From contig CALICZ010000175.1 of NCBI GenBank assembly GCA_938049075.1, positions 1-10,544 of the forward strand: a stretch of 10,544 bases of DNA. Direction: 5' to 3'. Position 1 is the first letter of the stretch; each line of letters starts with the position of its first letter. Shown here piece by piece: positions 6,189 to 10,544 of the stretch. A program made the translations under genes and the position numbers. The notes below the pieces were generated by a model. It made no database searches. It was not told the origin of the DNA and worked only from the letters and a program-made list of their open reading frames with translations. The stretch comes from an uncultured Candidatus Saccharibacteria bacterium (GTDB taxonomy: Bacteria > Patescibacteriota > Saccharimonadia > Saccharimonadales > Saccharimonadaceae).

Positions 6189-6498
6189 ATTCACTCCGAT
6201 TACTTCATTTATTGTATCATAGGTGGCAACAGAAGATGAATTGTGGCGAAATATTTTTGAAAATCAATCGTTAATATATACGATACACCACTACTAATGT
6301 TGTATATGAGAGTATTTATGGCTCTAGAAAAGAACACTCGCCTAGCTTGCCTTTCATTGGTATAGAATGACAAGAAAAGAATTTTTATAAATGTTTTGAG
6401 TTCTAGCCTCCACTGTTTATACAGAAATATTTGTCACTGATTTGACTCAAAGTACTATGAAGTAGGTCGCGCAAAGAAGACTGAGAGGATATAAGATT
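6189..6498. other. AT-rich gap of 310 bases between rnpA and yidC
   Basis: Apart from the yidC promoter, this gap holds no convincing gene. The longest plus-strand frame from an ATG near 6306 is only about 19 codons without a ribosome-binding site. A possible plus-strand promoter, TTGAAA (6257-6262) with a 16-base spacer to TACGAT (6279-6284), precedes a weak hairpin, CTTTCATT with AATGA(c)AAG, around 6350-6373. No tmRNA, SRP RNA or tRNA pattern was recognised. The base composition is much more AT-rich than the flanking genes. Confidence 0.5.
6211..6219 (-). promoter_or_regulatory. Extended -10 promoter of the yidC-jag operon
   Basis: On the minus strand TGA-TACAAT is a TGn-extended -10 ending 22 bases before ATG 6188. 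The same 11-mer TGATACAATAA forms the gtrB promoter. Initiation about seven bases downstream leaves a leader of about 15 bases that includes the CGGAG ribosome-binding site. No clear -35 is seen. Confidence 0.55.
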
Positions 6499-6885
6499 TT
6501 ATTCTGCCTTATCTCTTTCATCGCTTGGCGTTGCGTCGCCAGGGCAAATACCAGCTCGCACAAGAAGATTTTTCACCACCAGCGCAAGCTCATCGTGTGG
6601 TGTGGTAAGGACTTCACTTGAGGTGATGATTAGTGCAACGTCGTACACCCCTGTAAAGTACGGCACGTGCTGGCGTAGAATCTCATAGACACGGCGGCGA
6701 ATGCGATTGCGCCCCACCGCAGATTTGTGCACCTTTTTGCTCACCACCACGGCAATGCGTGGCATGCGCCGACGGCGATTGGCCACGTATTTGACGGTTA
6801 GCAAACGCGATCGCTCAGCATTGGCATGGCGATACAAATAGCGCAGCCCGCCATAGCCATGAAACCGGTATCGTTGCTGTAACAT
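6499..6885 (-). CDS. rnpA: Ribonuclease P protein component
   Basis: RnpA is the small basic protein cofactor of RNase P, which removes 5' leaders from pre-tRNAs. The 128-residue product starts MLQQRYRFHGYGGLRYLYR, continues with the beta-strand RIAVVVSKKVHKSAVGRNRIRRRVYE (the family's RNR signature), and ends with a longer acidic-basic tail (GDATPSDERDKAE). The family usually has KAVVRNR; here one extra residue sits before RNR (KSAVGRNR). The frame is open to 6936, but ATG 6885 is chosen because homologous sequence begins there and the upstream codons lie over a terminator and promoter. A TATAAT ends six bases before this ATG, so translation is probably leaderless. Unlike in most bacteria, it does not overlap rpmH and has its own promoter. 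Confidence 0.93.
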   Translation of the reverse strand: MLQQRYRFHGYGGLRYLYRHANAERSRLLTVKYVANRRRRMPRIAVVVSKKVHKSAVGRNRIRRRVYEILRQHVPYFTGVYDVALIITSSEVLTTPHDELALVVKNLLVRAGICPGDATPSDERDKAE

Positions 6886-6891
6886 AGCTGT

Positions 6892-6900
6892 ATTATAGCA
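6892..6900 (-). promoter_or_regulatory. Extended -10 promoter giving a leaderless rnpA mRNA
   Basis: The minus strand reads TTTGC-TATAAT-ACAGCT-ATG, a perfect -10 with a TGn extension (TGC) and exactly six bases to the start codon. With the usual spacing, the first transcribed base is the A of the ATG. There is no Shine-Dalgarno sequence and no room for one. Confidence 0.7.
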
Positions 6901-6921
6901 AATCTGCCCGCAAGCAGAGAT

Positions 6922-6951
6922 AAAATAACCCACCAAGCAGTGGGTTATTTT
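6922..6951 (-). terminator. Intrinsic terminator between rpmH and rnpA
   Basis: AAAATAACCCAC (6922-6933) and GTGGGTTATTTT (6940-6951) pair perfectly over 12 bases around a six-base loop. On the minus strand the stem ends in TTATTTT, giving the U-rich 3' side, and an A-tract precedes it. It starts 22 bases after the rpmH stop and separates rpmH transcription from rnpA. It could also work on plus-strand transcripts, where the tail is TTATTTTT. Confidence 0.75.
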
Positions 6952-6973
6952 TCGTCATTTTGCTATCATCACA

Positions 6974-7114
6974 CTACGAGAGTGCGAGGCGAGCGCGGCC
7001 CTTGGCGCGGCGGCGCTTGAGCACGTTGCGGCCTGCCTTGGTAGCAATCCGTGCCCGAAACCCGTGCGTCCGAGCACGATGACGAGTGTGTGGTTGGTGA
7101 GTTCGTTTTGGCAT
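6974..7114 (-). CDS. rpmH: 50S ribosomal protein L34
   Basis: This 46-residue, very basic protein of the large ribosomal subunit binds 23S rRNA. It begins MPKRTHQPHTRHRARTHGFR and ends with the L34 hallmark THGFRARIATKAGRNVLKRR followed by RAKGRARLALS. The invariant HGF and GR--L--RR-KGR pattern is present. The start at ATG 7114 follows from the family N-terminus (M-KRT-QP). It lies nine bases downstream of a near-consensus promoter and lacks a Shine-Dalgarno site, so the mRNA leader would be two or three bases. The position beside dnaA, divergently transcribed, is the classic origin arrangement. A terminator follows instead of the usual read-through to rnpA. Confidence 0.95.
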   Translation of the reverse strand: MPKRTHQPHTRHRARTHGFRARIATKAGRNVLKRRRAKGRARLALS

Positions 7115-7123
7115 ATCATTGCT

Positions 7124-7152
7124 ATTATACGCGATTGCTCCAGATCTTTCAA
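7124..7152 (-). promoter_or_regulatory. Promoter of rpmH
   Basis: On the minus strand TTGAAA (7147-7152), a 17-base spacer and TATAAT (7124-7129) form a near-consensus housekeeping promoter. Nine bases separate the -10 from ATG 7114, so the transcript should be almost leaderless. The DnaA boxes at 7217-7246 lie about 65-95 bases upstream. Confidence 0.75.
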
Positions 7153-7216
7153 CTTTTCACTCGCTTGGTGGATTTTGTGCTCCGAGCAACCTCCGTCATA
7201 AGCATAGCCAAATTGT

Positions 7217-7340
7217 TTATCCACATTTGTTCGCGAGTTATCCACACTTTAACAGAGGTAGTATATTTTTGTGGAAAAACTCCACCCCTGTTGCTCTTTT
7301 TGGGTTCACCCTTTGTTGTATTTCTCACGGTTGTGGAAAA
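7217..7340. other. oriC: oriC upstream half: four DnaA boxes between rpmH and dnaA
   Basis: Two perfect TTATCCACA boxes lie on the plus strand at 7217-7225 and 7238-7246, 21 bases apart start to start (two helical turns). Two TTTTCCACA boxes lie on the minus strand at 7270-7278 and 7332-7340. The last one overlaps the -35 of the dnaA promoter, which suggests DnaA autorepression. Together with the boxes after dnaA this makes a split (bipartite) origin like those described in Bacillus. The box sequences are seen directly; the origin function is inferred from gene context. Confidence 0.85.
7250..7260 (+). repeat. 11-mer TAACAGAGGTA, copy in the rpmH-dnaA region
   Basis: The same 11 bases occur exactly at 1903-1913 (plus) and 8984-8994 (minus), with a one-mismatch copy at 3290-3300 and a nine-base match (TAACAGAGG) before jag. 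Two copies flank dnaA in inverted orientation, each near DnaA boxes. The GAGGT core resembles a Shine-Dalgarno sequence, but this copy and the one at 8984 have no gene start at the right distance. Confidence 0.4.
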
Positions 7341-7359
7341 GTCGGTTTTTTCTTATACT
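7331..7359 (+). promoter_or_regulatory. Probable dnaA promoter overlapping a DnaA box
   Basis: TTGTGG (7331-7336), a 17-base spacer and TATACT (7354-7359) form a plausible promoter. The -35 is weak but shares bases with the DnaA box at 7332-7340. Transcription would begin near 7366, leaving a leader of about 36 bases that includes AAGGAG (7384-7389). Confidence 0.55.
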
Positions 7360-7401
7360 AAAAAGAGTCATTGCATAACAAACAAGGAGCAGCAAAAGCC
7401 A

Positions 7402-8784
7402 GTGTACCACAGTCTGTGGAAGAGTGTTTTGGGTGAGATTGAAGTGTCGATACCAAGCGGTATTTTTTCGACGTGGTTTGCCAATACCGAGATGCTCAGC
7501 AACAAAGATGGGGTGATTACTATTGGCGTGGCGAATATCTTTGCGATTCGCCAGTTTGAGGTTCGCTATGATAGCATCGTCAAAGAAGCACTGCAGCATA
7601 GTGGTATTGAGGTGTCGCGTATCGCTTATGTGGTAAACAAACACGGCAAAAAACGCACCGTCATTAGCCGCGAAACCACTGGCCAGCCAGCCGACCGTAT
7701 CGAGGAGCGAGCGGCAGCACTCATCAGCAAGCCAACCACCCCTTCACATTCTAGTTCTCCGACACCAGCGACGAGCCTCAACGCGCGTTACACCTTCCAG
7801 AATTTCATCGTTGGCTCGAGTAACGACCTTGCCTACACCGCCTGTCAAGCAGTCGCACATAGCCCTGGCACGAAGTATAACCCCCTCTTCATCTACGGTG
7901 GCGTTGGTCTCGGCAAGACACACCTCATCCAAGCGGTGGGTAACGAGATCCTCGCACGCGACCCAAGCAAAAAGGTCGCCTACCTGAGCTCAGAGACCTT
8001 TGTCAAAGAATTTATCGAGTCGATCCGCTTCAAAAAGGCTGGCTTTTCTGATCGGTATCGCAATGTCGATGTACTTATCGTCGACGATATGCAGTTCATT
8101 GCTGGGCGTGAGAAGACTCAGGAGGAGTTCTTTCACACCTTCAATGCCCTCCACCAAGCCAATAAGCAAATTATCATTGGTAGCGACAAACCACCGCACA
8201 GTATCCCTACCCTGACGGAGCGCTTACGCAGTCGTTTTGAATGGGGGATGGCAATCGACATCCAGATGCCAGATTTTGAGACGCGCTGCGCGATTGTCGA
8301 GACCAAAGCGAGCTTCGCTGGCGTGACACTTGAGCGCGACACCGTGGAATACCTTGCTAAGAACGTCAAGACAAATATCCGCGAGCTCGAGGGCGCGCTT
8401 AATCAACTTCTTGCTTATGCTGAGATGCGTGGCGTCGCTCCTGATGTAATGACAGCGGAGGGTTTGCTTGGTAACGTCCGGCGCAGCCGCCCCCAGCACC
8501 TTACTGCCAAGCAGATTATCGACAAAACTGCCCGCCATTTCCAGATCGATAGCAAAGAAATCTGTGGTGCTAAGCGGGCTAAGCATATCGTTGTGCCGCG
8601 ACAAATTGCCATGTACTTGCTGCGCAGTGAGCTCCACATGAGCTTTCCACAAATTGCCAATGAGCTGGGCCGCAAAGACCACACTACTGCCATCCATTCA
8701 GTCGAAAAAATCGAAAAATCCATTAAGCTCGACTATCTCATCCGTGAGCAGGTCGCTGACATCCGGGATAAGCTCTATGCCTAG
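7402..8784 (+). CDS. dnaA: Chromosomal replication initiator protein DnaA
   Basis: DnaA binds DnaA boxes, opens oriC and loads the helicase. From GTG 7402 the product has 460 residues, a normal length. Domain I opens with LWKSVLGEIEVSIPSGIFSTWF; a Ser/Thr/Pro-rich linker follows near 110-128; the AAA+ core starts at YTFQNFIVGSSN, with Walker A GGVGLGKTH (166-174, Lys172), Walker B VLIVDDMQF (Asp228/Asp229) and the arginine-bearing LTERLRSRFEWG. Domain IV holds RQIAMYLLRSELHMSFPQIA and GRKDHTTAIHSVEKI (423 onward), where GGRDHTT is usual. No ATG lies near the expected N-terminus; GTG 7402 is the first start codon after AAGGAG (7384-7389), although 12 bases is a long spacing. The frame is open upstream to 7051, but that stretch crosses rpmH and the origin and is not coding. 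Confidence 0.95.
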   Translation: MYHSLWKSVLGEIEVSIPSGIFSTWFANTEMLSNKDGVITIGVANIFAIRQFEVRYDSIVKEALQHSGIEVSRIAYVVNKHGKKRTVISRETTGQPADRIEERAAALISKPTTPSHSSSPTPATSLNARYTFQNFIVGSSNDLAYTACQAVAHSPGTKYNPLFIYGGVGLGKTHLIQAVGNEILARDPSKKVAYLSSETFVKEFIESIRFKKAGFSDRYRNVDVLIVDDMQFIAGREKTQEEFFHTFNALHQANKQIIIGSDKPPHSIPTLTERLRSRFEWGMAIDIQMPDFETRCAIVETKASFAGVTLERDTVEYLAKNVKTNIRELEGALNQLLAYAEMRGVAPDVMTAEGLLGNVRRSRPQHLTAKQIIDKTARHFQIDSKEICGAKRAKHIVVPRQIAMYLLRSELHMSFPQIANELGRKDHTTAIHSVEKIEKSIKLDYLIREQVADIRDKLYA

Positions 8785-8808
8785 GCCGTGTGTTTTTTTC
8801 GCTACGCC

Positions 8809-9037
8809 TGTGGAAAAGCCGTGTATAGCGAGCCGTATAACTAGCGGACAGCTCGTGGGCAATCATCCACAGCATAAAAAGCACACCATACGAAAGCCTT
8901 ACTGGCTGGTGGATAACCCCTGCTTCTCCCCGATTTATCCACGTCAGCGATCGCAGCGTTTTGCACAAGTAGTGAGCAAGTTGTACCTCTGTTATTCGTC
9001 ATGGTTTCCACAGTATCCACAGCACCTATTACTATAT
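8809..9037. other. oriC: oriC downstream half: DnaA boxes and DnaA-trio-like unwinding site
   Basis: The dnaA-dnaN gap contains a TGTGGAAAA box (8809-8817) and several one-mismatch boxes: TCATCCACA (8863-8871), GGTGGATAA (8908-8916, reverse), TTATCCACG (8935-8943), GTTTCCACA (9004-9012) and GTATCCACA (9013-9021). The last two are directly adjacent and followed by GCAC and then CTA-TTA-CTA-TAT (9026-9037). Two co-oriented boxes, a short GC-rich spacer and CTA-type triplets match the basal unwinding layout known from Bacillus subtilis, where DnaA engages 3'-GAT triplets on the opposite strand. This is therefore the likely site of strand opening. Confidence 0.75.
8984..8994 (-). repeat. 11-mer TAACAGAGGTA, inverted copy in the dnaA-dnaN region
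   Basis: TACCTCTGTTA on the plus strand is the exact reverse complement of 7250-7260. It lies 10 bases before the final pair of DnaA boxes. A role is unknown. Confidence 0.4.
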
Positions 9038-9050
9038 CAACCAGATAAAA

Positions 9051-9058
9051 AGAAAGGA
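9051..9058 (+). promoter_or_regulatory. Ribosome-binding site of dnaN
   Basis: AGAAAGGA lies eight bases before ATG 9067, a standard Shine-Dalgarno placement that fixes the dnaN start. No confident promoter was found; a TACTAT at 9030-9035 would overlap the trio-like element. Confidence 0.6.
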
Positions 9059-9066
9059 TTGTAGAT

Positions 9067-10167
9067 ATGAAACTGTCTGTCACACAAGAAAATCTTGCAC
9101 GAGCGCTCGGGGTTGTCGGGCGAGTTGCGAGCAACCGAGCTGGCCTGCCGATCTTAAATAATATATTATTCCGCACCGAGGGTAATCGCCTTCTTCTCGC
9201 TGCGACCAACCTAGAGATTGCCGCGACCTACTATGTGGGTGCAAAGGTGGAAATGCCAGGGGTGATTACCCTGCCGGCCAAGCTTGTGAGCGAATTTGTG
9301 GCGAATTTGCCGAAGGGACCGATCGAGCTCGAAACCGACGGCACGCGCATGACACTGACGTCTGGCGGGTATACTTCGACAATTAATGGCGTAGTAGCGG
9401 ATGACTTTCCGGAGCTGCCGACGATTGATGAAGAACAATCGGTGCGCTATAGTATCGCCGCCGCGGACTTTAAGCAGGCAGCAGCCCAGACCTTGGTGAC
9501 GTGCAGCAATGATACGACTCGGCCTGTTCTGACTGGTGTGTATTGGCATACAGTGGATGGTGCGCTCTATATGGCAGCGACGGATGGTTATCGCCTGGCC
9601 GAGCGGCGTTTGATGGCAAGCCAGAGCCAGATTGCAGCCATTGTGCCAGCGAGCAGCTTGCAAGAAGCGCTACGCTCGCTCAGTGACGGCACGGAAGAAG
9701 TGGAGGTGCTCTTTGATGAGACGCAGGTGCGTTTTCGGCTAGAGGAAGTGGAGATTACCAGCCGCTTAATTGATGGCACCTACCCAAATTATCGGCAGCT
9801 CATCCCTGCTCAATCAGAGACAAATGTGATGCTGGCGGCAGGTGATTTTTCGCGAGTCGTCAAGGTGGCTGGGCTCTTTGCGCGTGAGTCTGGTGGCAGT
9901 GTCACGCTTACCGCCGACCATGAGGCGCAGAAATTGCGGATTCACTCCGTTGCGTCCGAGCTGGGCGAAAATACCTCCGAGGCAGAGGCGGAGGTGTCGA
10001 GTGATGGGCAAATTACGCTCAATTCGCGGTACATTAGTGATGCACTAGGTGTTCTTGATGGTGAGACGATCACCTTCCGCTTTAGCGGTAAGCTCTCGCC
10101 CTGCGTCTTGACAGTCGCTCAGCCCGAGCCACAGTATATTCATATTATTATGCCACTGAAGAGCTAG
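9067..10167 (+). CDS. dnaN: DNA polymerase III sliding clamp (beta subunit)
   Basis: The beta clamp forms a dimeric ring around DNA and tethers the replicative polymerase and repair factors. The 366-residue length fits the three-domain clamp. It begins MKLSVTQENLARALGVVGRV, continues with LPILNNILF (27-35), the VADDFPELP stretch near 109-117, the TDGYRLAERR motif around 172-181 and GTYPNYRQLIP near 239-249, and ends in the conserved HIIMPLKS, equivalent to the family's H-IMPMRL that lines the client-binding pocket. The start has a clear Shine-Dalgarno site. recF begins two bases after the stop, so the two genes are co-transcribed. It lies on the leading strand next to oriC. Confidence 0.96.
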   Translation: MKLSVTQENLARALGVVGRVASNRAGLPILNNILFRTEGNRLLLAATNLEIAATYYVGAKVEMPGVITLPAKLVSEFVANLPKGPIELETDGTRMTLTSGGYTSTINGVVADDFPELPTIDEEQSVRYSIAAADFKQAAAQTLVTCSNDTTRPVLTGVYWHTVDGALYMAATDGYRLAERRLMASQSQIAAIVPASSLQEALRSLSDGTEEVEVLFDETQVRFRLEEVEITSRLIDGTYPNYRQLIPAQSETNVMLAAGDFSRVVKVAGLFARESGGSVTLTADHEAQKLRIHSVASELGENTSEAEAEVSSDGQITLNSRYISDALGVLDGETITFRFSGKLSPCVLTVAQPEPQYIHIIMPLKS

Positions 10168-10169
10168 CG

Positions 10170-10544
10170 ATGAAGATAACACGGCTAGCAGTGCAGCATG
10201 TGCGAATCCATACGCTCAAGACACTTAACCTTGAGCCAGGTACAACGCTGATTTCTGGCCCAAATGGCTCTGGCAAGACATCGCTTATCGAGGCGATCCA
10301 TATTGCGCTGCGTGGGACGTCCTTTCGCGGTAGTGATGAATCAGTCTGTCAACATGAACAAAAAAGTTATACAATTGATCTTGCGACGGATGAGCAACAC
10401 TATCGCGTCCAGTACGATCGTCGACATGAGATGAAGCGTAAGCGTTTTATAGTCGATGGCGCGACCTATGGTCGCCTTCCTTATGGCAAAAAATATCCAA
10501 TTGTTCTCTTCGAGCCAGACACATTGCGGATTATCACTGGCTCG
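10170..10544 (+). CDS. recF: DNA replication and repair protein RecF (N-terminal part)
   Basis: RecF is an SMC-like ATPase that helps load RecA at single-stranded gaps with RecO and RecR. The first 125 codons are present and the gene runs off the window. The sequence begins MKITRLAVQHVRIHTLKTLNLEPG, followed by Walker A SGPNGSGKTSLIEAI (29-43) and the RecF-type LFEPDTLRIITGS at the window edge, which matches the family's F-PEDL-LI-G segment. Residues HVRIHT replace the usual NFRNY. The ATG at 10170 follows the dnaN TAG by two bases with only a weak GAAGAG upstream, consistent with translational coupling. Gene order and motifs make the identity clear; other ABC/SMC ATPases are unlikely. Confidence 0.93.
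   Translation, partial: MKITRLAVQHVRIHTLKTLNLEPGTTLISGPNGSGKTSLIEAIHIALRGTSFRGSDESVCQHEQKSYTIDLATDEQHYRVQYDRRHEMKRKRFIVDGATYGRLPYGKKYPIVLFEPDTLRIITGS

Noticed and set aside
6306..6365. 19-codon plus-strand frame in the rnpA-yidC gap
   Set aside because: It is too short, has no ribosome-binding site and encodes nothing recognisable.
6955..7245. 96-residue minus-strand frame over rpmH
   Set aside because: The L34 protein is in another frame of the same strand with a perfect family signature and its own promoter.
7271..7378. GTG-initiated mini-frame of about 35 codons downstream of TAACAGAGGTA
   Set aside because: The start overlaps a DnaA box, the spacing to the GAGGT core is long, and the frame covers the dnaA promoter.
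7051..7401. Long N-terminal extension of dnaA
   Set aside because: It would run antisense through rpmH and across DnaA boxes and promoters, and it has no DnaA similarity before LWKSVLGEIE.
8643..8651. CTTTCCACA inside the 3' part of dnaA as a DnaA box
   Set aside because: It is a single one-mismatch match inside conserved coding sequence (SFPQIA), so it is probably dictated by the protein.
8224..8697. 157-residue minus-strand frame inside dnaA
   Set aside because: It is antisense to the conserved AAA+ and DNA-binding domains of DnaA, with no start signal.
1..10544. CRISPR arrays, insertion sequences, tRNA or rRNA genes
   Set aside because: No regularly spaced repeats, transposase-like frames, terminal inverted repeats or tRNA/rRNA signatures were seen on either strand.

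Overview
The window spans the chromosomal replication origin of a small-genome bacterium. The order is rpmH-rnpA-yidC-jag on the minus strand, diverging from dnaA-dnaN-recF on the plus strand, with DnaA boxes on both sides of dnaA. Several traits point to the Candidate Phyla Radiation (Patescibacteria), most likely a Saccharibacteria (TM7) relative: a short YidC without the large periplasmic domain, a short Jag made only of KH and R3H domains, a DnaA C-terminal signature reading GRKDHTT instead of the usual GGRDHTT, and the lack of mnmE/rsmG genes next to the origin. This assignment is inference from protein character and gene order; no search was run. TGA is used as a normal stop (sucC, sucD), so the genetic code 25 of Gracilibacteria/SR1 does not apply.

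Layout. Bases 1-942 hold the end of sucC and a complete sucD (succinyl-CoA ligase), overlapping by ATGA. Bases 958-2305 hold a GtrB-type polyprenyl-phosphate glycosyltransferase overlapping a GtrA-type four-helix membrane protein. Bases 2369-2890 (minus) encode a cupin related to type II mannose-6-phosphate isomerases, and 3006-4109 (plus) a GT4 glycosyltransferase; together these suggest a surface-glycan locus. Bases 4129-4677 encode an unrecognised 182-residue protein with AT-richer codons. Bases 4786-7114 (minus) carry jag, yidC, rnpA and rpmH. Bases 7115-7401 and 8785-9066 are the two halves of oriC around dnaA. dnaN and the first 125 codons of recF fill the rest.

How the genes work together. 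dnaA, dnaN and recF provide initiation, clamp and repair functions. rpmH and rnpA serve ribosome assembly and tRNA maturation. yidC and jag serve membrane-protein insertion. The glycosyltransferases, GtrA and the cupin plausibly build or decorate cell-surface sugars. SucCD makes ATP (or GTP) from succinyl-CoA, or acts on a related acyl-CoA.

The most striking signals are regulatory. Genes that begin transcription units (gtrB, the GT4 gene, rnpA, rpmH) have a good -10 box 6-9 bases before the start codon and no usable ribosome-binding site, so their mRNAs should be leaderless or nearly so. Genes inside operons (sucD, gtrA, jag) have clear Shine-Dalgarno sequences. The dnaA-dnaN gap ends in two DnaA boxes followed by a short GC-rich spacer and CTA-TTA-CTA, which resembles the basal unwinding element (DnaA-trio) described in Bacillus subtilis. 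No mobile element, CRISPR array, tRNA or rRNA is visible.
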